Of a stretch of DNA of 15,761 nucleotides, positions 9,001 to 15,608 are shown piece after piece. The stretch spans positions 1 through 15,761 of the forward strand of contig JAITPH010000038.1 of assembly GCA_031289515.1 (NCBI GenBank). Direction: 5' to 3'. The notes under the pieces were generated by a model. The model made no database searches. It was not told where the DNA came from and was given only the letters and a program-made list of their open reading frames with translations. Position numbers and translations under genes: made by a program. Origin of the DNA: Tannerella sp. (lineage in GTDB: Bacteria > Bacteroidota > Bacteroidia > Bacteroidales > Tannerellaceae). How positions within the stretch are numbered: the stretch's first letter is position 1; each line of letters opens with the position of its first letter.

Positions 9001-9233
9001 AAGACGGCTCGTATCTCAAACTAAGAGCCTTGGAACTGGGATATACGCTGCCCGGCAAATTAGTCGAAAAGGCGCATATCAACAGATTCAGGGCATACGT
9101 CTCCGCCAACAACGTCTTTACGGTCAAAAAATTCTGGGATGAAGACAAATTCTCCGGGCCTGATCCCGAAAACCGCGGTTTTGGATATGCCATACCGTTT
9201 ATTGTGAATTTTGGTATTAATGTAACTTTTTAA
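6090..9233 (+). CDS. SusC-like TonB-dependent outer-membrane transporter
   Basis: An outer-membrane beta-barrel that imports oligosaccharides with energy from TonB and SusD as its lid. The 1047-residue length is typical. A signal peptide ends near Ala23. A carboxypeptidase-regulatory-like domain spans about 33-104. The TonB-box-like DEVVVQTG (112-119) is followed by the plug (about 125-238) with the SusC hallmarks PGVYI, IRGLTSLN, PLIVLDG and IQVLKDASSASIYGSRAAGG. The rest is barrel, ending in the aromatic residue of INVTF as outer-membrane barrels do. It lacks the extra N-terminal domain of transporters that signal to an anti-sigma factor, consistent with control by the HTCS. susD follows after 4 bases. 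The exact substrate cannot be read from the sequence. Confidence 0.96.
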   Translation: MKQLMKFLICMLVLLWGARTANANDFDVSSPKTVKGIVIEKGTAEPLVGVNVFNKSRTVGVITDSNGNFTIEVDSEDEILSFSYIGKKTYQTTVKGKTWIEVILEDDEKMLDEVVVQTGYMVQRKADLTGSVSIATASDLTQNPSTNVLKSLQGKLPGVYIATDGSPGGSASIQIRGLTSLNAQPGPLIVLDGLAGDYNLRDINPANIESIQVLKDASSASIYGSRAAGGVIIIETKKAKKGDLKISYDGRLQLSMWANKPELLNTDEYARAIWQSYANDSKLGEIAQSIRFFEYEWDYDGNGNPVYKSYSPIEWLNSAKTMKSADTNWANEISRTGVSHNHQISIASGNEKSRTFFNLGYENTEGMQIETFWRKYSTRFNTEYDLINDILKVGENFELNYINYREENQTEIAVKMPPNIPVYTENGDWGGASLDVGMDDYRNPMRNLLLYKDNINKFQKIIGNVYADLKIIDGLNLRTSFGVDYRGSYYRFIDPKWKEADGSGRDEKFNYVKNEQNHFLEYQWTNQINYNARFGKHNIGAVAGMEFTKAESEGFYARKDGLILEDRDYGYLSAATGDNIKEANGSGDEYALLSYFGKVNYSFDYKYLLSATIRRDGSSKFGADNRWATFPAFSLGWRIKNESFLEDVDLLSDLKLRFSWGKNGNSAIPSGYLQSSYLADYNGTSYAVAGQETGSLQSGYRKNLTGNSSLKWETVTQTNYGVDFGFLNQTLVGSIDYFYKKTTDMLYLPPYIGAFGEGGYQYVNGPSMENSGVEFLLTYSGEVESDLRYSITANFATYKNKILDLPENVRSVYGGNGMLDDIIGRPRNSIYGYVADGIFKTQEEVDNSPQQSGKGVGRLRYMDLDGDGRITQEYDRTWIGVEDPDFTFGLNFQAAYRNVDFSMFLQGVYGMQVWDTWLEFSDFWNVQDVNNTNHLKGVFDTWTPQNAASDKPALSTRNVNDERRTSTYFIKDGSYLKLRALELGYTLPGKLVEKAHINRFRAYVSANNVFTVKKFWDEDKFSGPDPENRGFGYAIPFIVNFGINVTF

Positions 9234-9237
9234 AAAA

Positions 9238-10986
9238 ATGATTATGAAAAATGTATTTATATCGGTTTTATTTACGGCGGCTGTCATGTTAGCCGTCTGC
9301 GGATGCGAAGACCAGCTGAACGTAAACCCAAAGGGAGTGCTGGCAGACGAACTGTTGCTCGGCAAGCCGGAGCACATTGACGGCTTCGTAACGCCCTGTT
9401 ATTCCGCAATTCCGTATCTGGGATGGTCGGAAGCACATTCATGGTGGATGCACGGCTCGATACGCTCGGACGACGCCTACAAGGGAGGGTCGGGCGTAAA
9501 CGACCAGTCGTCGTGGCACGACAGCGAAGTCTTCTCGTCTCTCACGGCCAACATGGCGAACAACGACGGCCCGTGGTTTAAGGGCTACGTCGCCATTTCA
9601 AGATACAATCTGGCGCTCCACGCGCTTTCGCTGGTCAGCGATGCGGACTATCCGCTGAAGGGCGTCCGCACCGGAGAGGTGAAATTCCTGCGAGGCTCGA
9701 CGTATTTCTTTATGAAAACGATCTGGCGATATATTCCGTGGATAGATGAAAACACGGCAATGGACAAGGACGCCGTCACGAACACGCCGAACAGGCCGGA
9801 CGGCGCGGACGACAGACAGCTGTGGAAAAACATCGTAGCCGATCTGGAGGAAGCCGTCCGTCTGCTGCCCGAAGTGCAGGACGGCAAGGGCCGCGTGAAC
9901 AAAAACGCGGCGCTGGCAATGGCTGCAAAGGCATTGCTGTTTATGGCATACGAGCAGGACGAAAGGCATCAGCTGTTGAAGATCGACAGGGAGGCGCTGG
10001 AGAAATCCCTGTCATACCTGAACCGGATAACGGAGCAGGAAGGCGGACAGGTAGGCCTGTGCAAGGATTTCGCAGACAACTTTCTCCCGGAATACGACAA
10101 CGCCACAAGCGAAGCAATCTGGGAAGTCCAGTATTCCATCAGCGACGGCACGTCGAGCGGCGGAAACACGAACAACGGAGCCGAGCTGAATGCACCGTCG
10201 TGGGAGCCGTACTTCCCGTGCTGCGACTTTCACAAGGCAAGTTTCAACCTCGCGAACGCCTTCAGGACGGACGCGGACGGTCTGCCGCTCTTCGACTCGT
10301 TCAACAATGCCGAGATGAAGGGCCGGTACGACGGATACTTTGCCGAAAACACCTTCGACCCGCGCTTCAGCCACACGATGGCCGTTCCCGGACATCCGTA
10401 CAAGTACAACGCCGAACTGCTCTTTTCGACAAACGCCTCGCGCAATCCCGGCGACTACGGCTATCTGAAGTCGATCAAGGAACTCGTTCCGGCGTTCTGC
10501 GACTGCATTCTTGTGAATCGAAACTCGATGAACGTAAGGAACATCCGCTACGCCGAGGTACTGCTCTGGAAGGCGGAAATCCTGATTCAGCTCGATCGCC
10601 ACAGGGAAGCCCTGCCCATCATCAACAAGCTGCGCAAAAGGGCGGACGAGAGCCGCGGCCGTCTGCTGACGGCAGAAAACAAGCCCTATCTGAATTACAA
10701 CACAGGCCTCTATCCCGACGACGGAAAGTGGACAAAAGAATACGCATGGAAAGCGCTGATGTTTGAAAACAGGCTGGAGACGGCTTGCGAGGGACGCCGT
10801 TTCTTCGACCTCCAGAGATGGGGAATACTCGAGCCGACGCTAAATTCCTACTTTTCGAAGGAGAAAACGCGCTTTTCATGGATGGATAATGCTATCTTTG
10901 TAGCCGGAAGGGACGAGTACAAGCCCATCCCCCAGGCGCAGATGAACTGGGCTAAAGGCAACTACATACAGAATCCGGGTTATTGA
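9238..10986 (+). CDS. SusD-like glycan-binding lipoprotein (RagB/SusD family)
   Basis: A surface lipoprotein that caps the SusC barrel and captures the glycan. It has 582 residues and a signal peptide with lipobox AVCGC (Cys23), followed by the usual start EDQLNVNPKG. Typical features follow: an N-terminal helical half, the late motif LETACEGRRFFDLQRWG, and the end YKPIPQAQMNW...NPGY, found in nearly all SusD proteins. Two starts are possible, ATG 9238 and ATG 9244; the second gives a cleaner signal peptide beginning MKNVFI. I kept the first because it sits 4 bases after susC. Its position after susC and before a small lipoprotein gene makes it part of the same transcription unit. Confidence 0.95.
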   Translation: MIMKNVFISVLFTAAVMLAVCGCEDQLNVNPKGVLADELLLGKPEHIDGFVTPCYSAIPYLGWSEAHSWWMHGSIRSDDAYKGGSGVNDQSSWHDSEVFSSLTANMANNDGPWFKGYVAISRYNLALHALSLVSDADYPLKGVRTGEVKFLRGSTYFFMKTIWRYIPWIDENTAMDKDAVTNTPNRPDGADDRQLWKNIVADLEEAVRLLPEVQDGKGRVNKNAALAMAAKALLFMAYEQDERHQLLKIDREALEKSLSYLNRITEQEGGQVGLCKDFADNFLPEYDNATSEAIWEVQYSISDGTSSGGNTNNGAELNAPSWEPYFPCCDFHKASFNLANAFRTDADGLPLFDSFNNAEMKGRYDGYFAENTFDPRFSHTMAVPGHPYKYNAELLFSTNASRNPGDYGYLKSIKELVPAFCDCILVNRNSMNVRNIRYAEVLLWKAEILIQLDRHREALPIINKLRKRADESRGRLLTAENKPYLNYNTGLYPDDGKWTKEYAWKALMFENRLETACEGRRFFDLQRWGILEPTLNSYFSKEKTRFSWMDNAIFVAGRDEYKPIPQAQMNWAKGNYIQNPGY

Positions 10987-11004
10987 CTATAAAAAACAGA
11001 AATC

Positions 11005-11412
11005 ATGAAGAAAATATTTATCGTATCAAACATAATGCTGCTGGCGCTGGCGATGACCGGCTGCATCGACCGCGACGTCCTGGACAGAAAGGACGGAACA
11101 TCGCTGCCTGCCGTGCAGGAATTGAAGTCGTCGCTGACGAACGGAAGGGACGCGAGTCTGCAGTGGACCGTCCCCTCGAACATTCCGGCGGAGATTCGGC
11201 GGCCGCTGTCCGTCTACATTCAGGTATACAGGGGCAGCACGCTCGAATATCAAATATCGTTGCAGGACGAGCCGTCGGCGTGGAATTACACGCTGGCAGA
11301 GCCGGAGAGCAAATACCGCGTCGTGGTAAAGATGCAGGGATGGCTGAAGGAAAAGACGACGGGAATCTCGGACGAGATATATTCCCCCGGTCAAACGGTC
11401 GAGCTTAATTAG
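11005..11412 (+). CDS. Small DUF4945-like lipoprotein of a PUL
   Basis: A 135-residue lipoprotein with signal peptide and lipobox AMTGC (Cys20), starting 18 bases after susD. The mature part begins DRDVLDRKDGTSLPAV and then reads like a single beta-sandwich domain (LQWTVPSNIPAEI, VYIQVYRG, YRVVVKMQG, ending SPGQTVELN), similar to fibronectin type III. This pattern agrees with my memory of DUF4945, a Bacteroides family near SusC/SusD genes with no proven function. Large surface glycan-binding proteins (SusE/SusF type) normally sit here, so a role in binding glycan or in the SusCD complex is plausible. That role is inferred from position. No enzyme motif is visible. Confidence 0.75.
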   Translation: MKKIFIVSNIMLLALAMTGCIDRDVLDRKDGTSLPAVQELKSSLTNGRDASLQWTVPSNIPAEIRRPLSVYIQVYRGSTLEYQISLQDEPSAWNYTLAEPESKYRVVVKMQGWLKEKTTGISDEIYSPGQTVELN

Positions 11413-11458
11413 ATTCCGTATATTATGCGACAATATAAATTACCGTTATCGCAAGCCA

Positions 11459-11493
11459 CGCACGCATGTACGCAAACTCCGTACATGCGTGCG
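11459..11493. repeat. Perfect 14-bp inverted repeat between DUF4945-like gene and GH32
   Basis: CGCACGCATGTACG (11459-11472) and its exact reverse complement (11480-11493) flank a 7-base loop. It would form a strong RNA hairpin but no T tract follows, so a classic terminator is unlikely. It may mark an mRNA processing or stability point, or be an inserted palindromic element. Confidence 0.85.
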
Positions 11494-11497
11494 CAAG

Positions 11498-11517
11498 TTC
11501 CGGACGCACGTCCGGAA
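11498..11517. repeat. Perfect 8-bp inverted repeat next to the larger palindrome
   Basis: TTCCGGAC (11498-11505) and GTCCGGAA (11510-11517) flank the loop GCAC. It lies 4 bases after the 14-bp palindrome, making two consecutive hairpins in the leader before GH32. Confidence 0.8.
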
Positions 11518-11555
11518 ACCCGAAAACCGTATTCCAAAACATTAAACATCATATT

Positions 11556-13199
11556 ATGAAACAAAAGAAAGTATTGTTATTAATAGCCGTCGCGCTGATG
11601 GCGGCAGGAAATTCCGGCGCGGAAGACATTTCCGTCCGCATAACCGGAAAATATCTCAACATACCCGTATCGCACGGCGAAGAGCGTTCGGTGATGACGT
11701 TTGAAGTCGACGGACTGAAGGAGCGATCCTTCGACGTCCGTCTCGCATCAGGCGAGGCAGATTACTGGGTCTTCTGCGACGTCTCTTCACTAAAGGGCAA
11801 AACCCTGAAAATCGTCTATGAAGGCGACGCGTCCGGCTTGCGAAACATCTATCAGGCAGACCGGATCGCCGGACAGGACAGCCTCTACCGCGAGCGCTAC
11901 CGTCCACAGCTCCACTTCACCACCCGCCGGGGATGGATCAACGACCCCAACGGACTGATTTACTACGAAGGCGAATATCACCTCTTCTACCAGCACAATC
12001 CATACGAGCGCGAATGGGGAAACATGCACTGGGGTCACGCCGTCAGCAAAGACCTCCTCCACTGGGAAGAACTGCCCGACGCACTCTGTCCCGACCGGAA
12101 CGGAACGGCCTTCTCCGGCACGACGGTCATAGACCGCAACAACACGGCAGGCTTCAACCGCGGAAACACTCCCGCAATGGTAGCCGCATATACGGCCGAC
12201 AATCCCGAAAAGCAGATACAGTGCCTCGCATACAGCCTCGACCGCGGCCGTACATGGACGAAATACGAGGGCAATCCGGTAATCGACTCCCGCGACAAAT
12301 GGAACAGCAAGGACACGCGCGACCCCAAAGTCTTCCGCTACGAGCCGAACAACGAATGGGTAATGGCGCTGAACGAGCGCGACGGACATTCGATCTACAC
12401 CTCCGCAAACCTGAAGGACTGGAAGTACGAAAGCCATACGACCGGCTTCTGGGAATGCCCCGACCTGTTTGAACTGCCCGTAGACGGCAACCCGGAAAAC
12501 CGCAAGTGGGTGATGTACGGCGCATCGGGCACATACATGATCGGCACGTTCGACGGCCGCCGCTTCGTCCCCGAAGCCGGGAAATACTTCTACGCAACCG
12601 GCTCGATATACGCCTCGCAAACCTTCGCCGACATTCCGGATTCCGACGGACGACGCATTCAAATCGGCTGGGGACGCATCTCGCACCCCGGAATGCCCTT
12701 CAACGGCATGATGCTCCTGCCGACCGAGCTTACGCTTCGCACCACTAAGGACGGCATACGCCTCTTCAGCTCTCCGATAAGGGAGATCGACGGACTGCAA
12801 ACCGCCGTCCTGCAACGTAAAACGGCAACCGCCGAGGAAGCCTCCGGACTTCTCCGCCCGTACCGCGATGCGGACTGCCTGAGAATACGGTTTACGCTCA
12901 AGCTCTCGCACGCCACCGACGCCGGCTTCAGCCTCGACGGACAGCAACTCCTGCGCTACGACATGAACTCCAATCAGGTGAACGGCGTCTTCTATTCCCC
13001 CGAAGACATGACGAGCATGGAGATTTCGGCCGACATTATTCTGGATCGCACCTCGGTCGAAGTCTTCATCGACGGCGGAGCATACTCCCTCTCCTTCGCA
13101 AGAAAGACGGACGGCGGCGGCGAAGGCTTCCGCTTCGGAGGCAACGGCGTCGTGATAGCGGATCTGGAGGTATACACCCTCGCTTCAATCTGGAAATAA
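11556..13199 (+). CDS. GH32 fructosidase with N-terminal DUF4980-like domain
   Basis: A secreted beta-fructofuranosidase that releases fructose from levan, inulin-type chains, sucrose or inulobiose. Family 32 signatures are complete: WINDPNG with nucleophile Asp130, RDP with transition-state stabiliser Asp256, and WEC with acid/base Glu300. The signal peptide probably ends at Ala22 with no lipobox, so the periplasm is expected. Residues about 23-105 form a beta-rich DUF4980-like domain (KYLNIPVSHGE, WVFCDVSSLKGK); the five-bladed propeller runs about 119-430 and a beta-sandwich C-domain follows. The 547-residue length is usual for such exo-acting enzymes. I chose ATG 11556 because it begins the signal peptide; an in-frame ATG at 11466 would add 30 residues encoded by the palindromes. 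Linkage preference cannot be read. The fructokinase gene starts 10 bases downstream. Confidence 0.95.
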   Translation: MKQKKVLLLIAVALMAAGNSGAEDISVRITGKYLNIPVSHGEERSVMTFEVDGLKERSFDVRLASGEADYWVFCDVSSLKGKTLKIVYEGDASGLRNIYQADRIAGQDSLYRERYRPQLHFTTRRGWINDPNGLIYYEGEYHLFYQHNPYEREWGNMHWGHAVSKDLLHWEELPDALCPDRNGTAFSGTTVIDRNNTAGFNRGNTPAMVAAYTADNPEKQIQCLAYSLDRGRTWTKYEGNPVIDSRDKWNSKDTRDPKVFRYEPNNEWVMALNERDGHSIYTSANLKDWKYESHTTGFWECPDLFELPVDGNPENRKWVMYGASGTYMIGTFDGRRFVPEAGKYFYATGSIYASQTFADIPDSDGRRIQIGWGRISHPGMPFNGMMLLPTELTLRTTKDGIRLFSSPIREIDGLQTAVLQRKTATAEEASGLLRPYRDADCLRIRFTLKLSHATDAGFSLDGQQLLRYDMNSNQVNGVFYSPEDMTSMEISADIILDRTSVEVFIDGGAYSLSFARKTDGGGEGFRFGGNGVVIADLEVYTLASIWK

Positions 13200-13209
13200 C
13201 CCTGCGGCT

Positions 13210-14088
13210 ATGAGAAACAATAAACCCCTGATCGCAGGAATAGGAGAGTTGCTGTGGGACGTATTTCCCGACGGCAGGAAAGCAGGCGGCGCGCCGGTCA
13301 ATTTCGTATACCATGCCACCTGCATGGGAGCCGAAGGCTGCGCCGTAAGCGCGGTAGGCGACGACGCCGACGGCGCGGAAATAGTCGCCGAACTCGAAAG
13401 AAACAATATCGGCAACTGTATCGGCAAAGTAGACCGTCCGACTGGGCGTGTTCTGGTCGAATTGCAGGACGGCTCGCCGGCGTATACGATCGTCGAGGAC
13501 GTCGCATGGGATTATATCCCGCTGACCCGGACGGCTCTGGACCTGGTAAGGGAAGCCGACGCGGTCTGTTTCGGCACGCTGGCTCAACGCTCGCCGGTTT
13601 CCCGCGCGACCGTGAAGGCATTGCTCGACGTCGCGCCCGCCCGTGCGCTTCGTCTTTTCGACGTCAATCTGCGGCAGAATTACTATTCCGCGGATTTGAT
13701 CGACGAATCGCTGCGCAGCGCAAACGTGCTCAAGGTAAACGGCGAAGAGCTGGCAACGCTCCGCTCGATGTTCGCACTCGGCGACAATGGCGGCGACGAC
13801 GCCGCATGCCGCTTCTTTATCGATAAATACAGCCTGCGCTATCTGATATTGACGGCGGGCAGCATTTCGAGTACCGTCTATTCGCATGACGGCGTATCCC
13901 GGATACCGTCGCCCGCGGTGAAGGTAGCGGATACCGTCGGCGCAGGCGATTCCTTTTCGGGAGCATTCGTATATTCCATATTAACCGGAGCATCGGTGAA
14001 CGAAGCGCACCGGCAGGCAGTCGACACGGCCGCCTTCGTCTGTACGCAACAGGGCGCCTGGCCTCCATATCAAAATCAAAACGTATGA
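13210..14088 (+). CDS. Fructokinase, PfkB/ribokinase family
   Basis: A cytoplasmic kinase that phosphorylates imported fructose with ATP, feeding glycolysis. It has 292 residues, about normal. The N-terminal sugar-binding signature GIGELLWDVFPDGRKAGGAPVNF is typical of bacterial fructokinases. The C-terminal PfkB signature DTVGAGDSFSGAF contains the catalytic base Asp247 and the GAGD anion hole. Its position between the fructosidase (10-base gap) and a sugar transporter (ATGA overlap) mirrors the BT1757-BT1758-BT1759 set of the B. thetaiotaomicron fructan locus, which supports fructose over other PfkB substrates such as ribose or 2-keto-3-deoxygluconate. Whether the product is fructose-6-phosphate, the usual outcome for this subgroup, is inferred. 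Confidence 0.92.
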   Translation: MRNNKPLIAGIGELLWDVFPDGRKAGGAPVNFVYHATCMGAEGCAVSAVGDDADGAEIVAELERNNIGNCIGKVDRPTGRVLVELQDGSPAYTIVEDVAWDYIPLTRTALDLVREADAVCFGTLAQRSPVSRATVKALLDVAPARALRLFDVNLRQNYYSADLIDESLRSANVLKVNGEELATLRSMFALGDNGGDDAACRFFIDKYSLRYLILTAGSISSTVYSHDGVSRIPSPAVKVADTVGAGDSFSGAFVYSILTGASVNEAHRQAVDTAAFVCTQQGAWPPYQNQNV

Positions 14089-15245
14089 AGAAAAGCGTAT
14101 TGTTAAAACTTTTGCCCGTGATGGCGGCATTCTTTGTCATGGGCTTCGTCGACCTCGTCGGGACGATAACGAATTTCGTCAAGGAAGACTTCAACCTGTC
14201 GGATTCCGTGGCGAAGATGTTTCCGGCGATGACATTTTTCTGGTTTTTCATCCTCTCCGTACCGTCCGGAATGCTGGTCAACCGCATCGGACGGCGCAGG
14301 ACGGTTGTTCTAAGCCTCGTCATCACGTCGCTTGCGCTGCTGGCGCCTGTATTCGGATACACCTTTCCGGTGATGGTGGTTTCGTTCAGCCTGCTGGGTA
14401 TCGGCAACACGCTGATACAGGTCTCTATAAACCCGCTAATATCAAATCTGATCAGCGACAGCAAACTTGCGAGCACAATGACCTTCGGCCAGTTCGTGAA
14501 AGCCATTTCCTCGTTTCTCGGCCCGATTGCGGCGACATGGGCGTCGGTATATTTCGGCGACTGGAAGCTGCTGTTCCCTGTTTTCATGATCGTGTCGATA
14601 CTCGCAGCCCTCTGGCTGGGAACTACAAAAATAGAAGAGGAAAAGGAATCCGGCGACGGACTGAGTTTCTTCAGTTGCCTCAAGCTGCTCGGCAACGGCG
14701 TCATTCTGCTGTCATTTCTGGCGATAATGTGCCATGTAGGGATAGACGTGGGAATCAATACGACGGCTCCGGAGATAATGAAGGAATACTTCGGCATGTC
14801 GCGCGAAGATGCGGGATTTGCCTCAAGCGTATACTTCCTGTTCCGTTTGACCGGATGTCTTGTCGGCACGTTCGCACTGTCCCGGTATCCGGTAAAAACC
14901 TTCTTCTCTGTAAGCGTAGTATTGATGCTAATCGCCTTTGCAGGCTTGATAACGTTCCACAGCAAGGAAGCCGTATACACGTTCATAGCATTTATCGGAC
15001 TGGGGAACTCGAATATTTTCCCGGTCGTGGTTTCGCAGTTGTTGCTACGTATTCCCGACCGCAAGAATGAAATATCGGGGCTAATGATCATGGGTCTGAT
15101 AGGCGGCAGCGTATTTCCCCTGCTAATGGGCAAAGTCTCCGACATGATGGGCACACAGACCGGCTCGCTGATAGTTCTGGGCACAGCCGTGTTGTATCTC
15201 CTGTTTTTTGCCGGAAAAATAAAGAAGGCAGCACGCCAAAAGTAG
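14085..15245 (+). CDS. MFS inner-membrane sugar (probably fructose) transporter
   Basis: A 386-residue integral membrane protein with about twelve hydrophobic helices, resembling the fucose/glucose-galactose permease branch of the major facilitator superfamily. Visible features include an early acidic residue in GFVDLVGTITNFV, the MFS loop motif NRIGRRRTV after helix 2, the conserved segment LLGIGNTLIQVSINPL in helix 4, and a charged central loop (KIEEEKESGDG). Its ATG overlaps the fructokinase stop by four bases (ATGA), indicating translational coupling. In the fructan locus of B. thetaiotaomicron the corresponding transporter (BT1758) moves fructose across the inner membrane; the same job is inferred here. 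It is the last gene of the locus; no T-rich terminator follows. Confidence 0.93.
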   Translation: MKKSVLLKLLPVMAAFFVMGFVDLVGTITNFVKEDFNLSDSVAKMFPAMTFFWFFILSVPSGMLVNRIGRRRTVVLSLVITSLALLAPVFGYTFPVMVVSFSLLGIGNTLIQVSINPLISNLISDSKLASTMTFGQFVKAISSFLGPIAATWASVYFGDWKLLFPVFMIVSILAALWLGTTKIEEEKESGDGLSFFSCLKLLGNGVILLSFLAIMCHVGIDVGINTTAPEIMKEYFGMSREDAGFASSVYFLFRLTGCLVGTFALSRYPVKTFFSVSVVLMLIAFAGLITFHSKEAVYTFIAFIGLGNSNIFPVVVSQLLLRIPDRKNEISGLMIMGLIGGSVFPLLMGKVSDMMGTQTGSLIVLGTAVLYLLFFAGKIKKAARQK

Positions 15246-15261
15246 GCATGTCCGTCATTGC

Positions 15262-15359
15262 AAGCAGTAACCGCCACCGCAAGCAGTAACCGCCACCGCG
15301 AACGGTATCCGTCATCGCAAGCAGTATCCGTCATTGCGAACGGTATCCGCCGTCATCGC
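15262..15359. repeat. 19-bp tandem repeat array, five units
   Basis: Units at 15262-15280, 15281-15299, 15300-15318, 15319-15337 and a 22-base unit at 15338-15359. They alternate between AAGCAGTA and GAACGGTA starts and end in CATCGC, CATTGC or CACCGC. A partial unit precedes them at 15251. There are no spacers. Confidence 0.85.
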
Positions 15360-15367
15360 AATGACGG
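15350..15367. repeat. Small hairpin, 7-bp stem
   Basis: CCGTCAT (15350-15356) and ATGACGG (15361-15367) flank CGCA. It closes the 19-bp array. No T tract follows, so it is a weak candidate for the operon's end signal. Confidence 0.6.
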
Positions 15368-15379
15368 TTACCCCCTCCG

Positions 15380-15475
15380 GTCATGTCGACCGGAGCGAAG
15401 CGCAGTGGAGACATCTGTTTAACTATACTCCCGCCTTTATGCCCAAACAGATGTCTCCACTTCGGTCGACATGAC
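15380..15475. repeat. Long imperfect inverted repeat with a bulge (palindromic element)
   Basis: The left arm (15380-15420, 41 bases) and right arm (15445-15475, 31 bases) pair over 13 outer bases (GTCATGTCGACCG) and 17 inner bases (AGTGGAGACATCTGTTT). The left arm carries about 10 extra bases (GAGCGAAGCG) at the junction. The loop is 24 bases (15421-15444). It looks like a small non-coding mobile or REP-like element rather than a terminator. Confidence 0.85.
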
Positions 15476-15540
15476 GGACACAGGAAGAATGAAAAAGAAA
15501 ATAGCTGCGCTTGCCGACTACGTTTGCCGTCTGCGCTTGT

Positions 15541-15608
15541 CGTCATTGCGAGGAACGAAGCAATCCAGCGCCCTGATAGTCTGGATTGCTTCGTTCCTCG
15601 CAATGACG
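15541..15608. repeat. Perfect 28-bp inverted repeat, 12-base loop
   Basis: The arms at 15541-15568 and 15581-15608 are exact reverse complements, beginning CGTCATTGCGAGG and ending GAAGCAATCCAG on the left arm. Sequences close to GTCATTGCGAG(G)AACGAAGCAATC are familiar to me as dispersed intergenic palindromes in many bacterial genomes. A transcript would fold into a very stable hairpin. Confidence 0.9.

Noticed and set aside
11466..11555. Upstream in-frame start that would extend GH32 by 30 residues
   Set aside because: The extension is translated from the two palindromes and would bury the signal peptide that begins at 11556.
11790..12947. Long open frame on the - strand (385 codons) opposite GH32
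   Set aside because: GH32 has all its catalytic motifs on the + strand; the antisense frame has no recognisable motif and comes from the GC-rich codon pattern.
13817..15334. Very long open frame on the - strand (505 codons) opposite the kinase and transporter genes
   Set aside because: It runs antisense to two clear genes and into the palindromic region, and its translation has no coherent domain pattern.
15262..15359. Possible CRISPR array
   Set aside because: The 19-base units are directly adjacent with no spacers and no cas genes are in the window.
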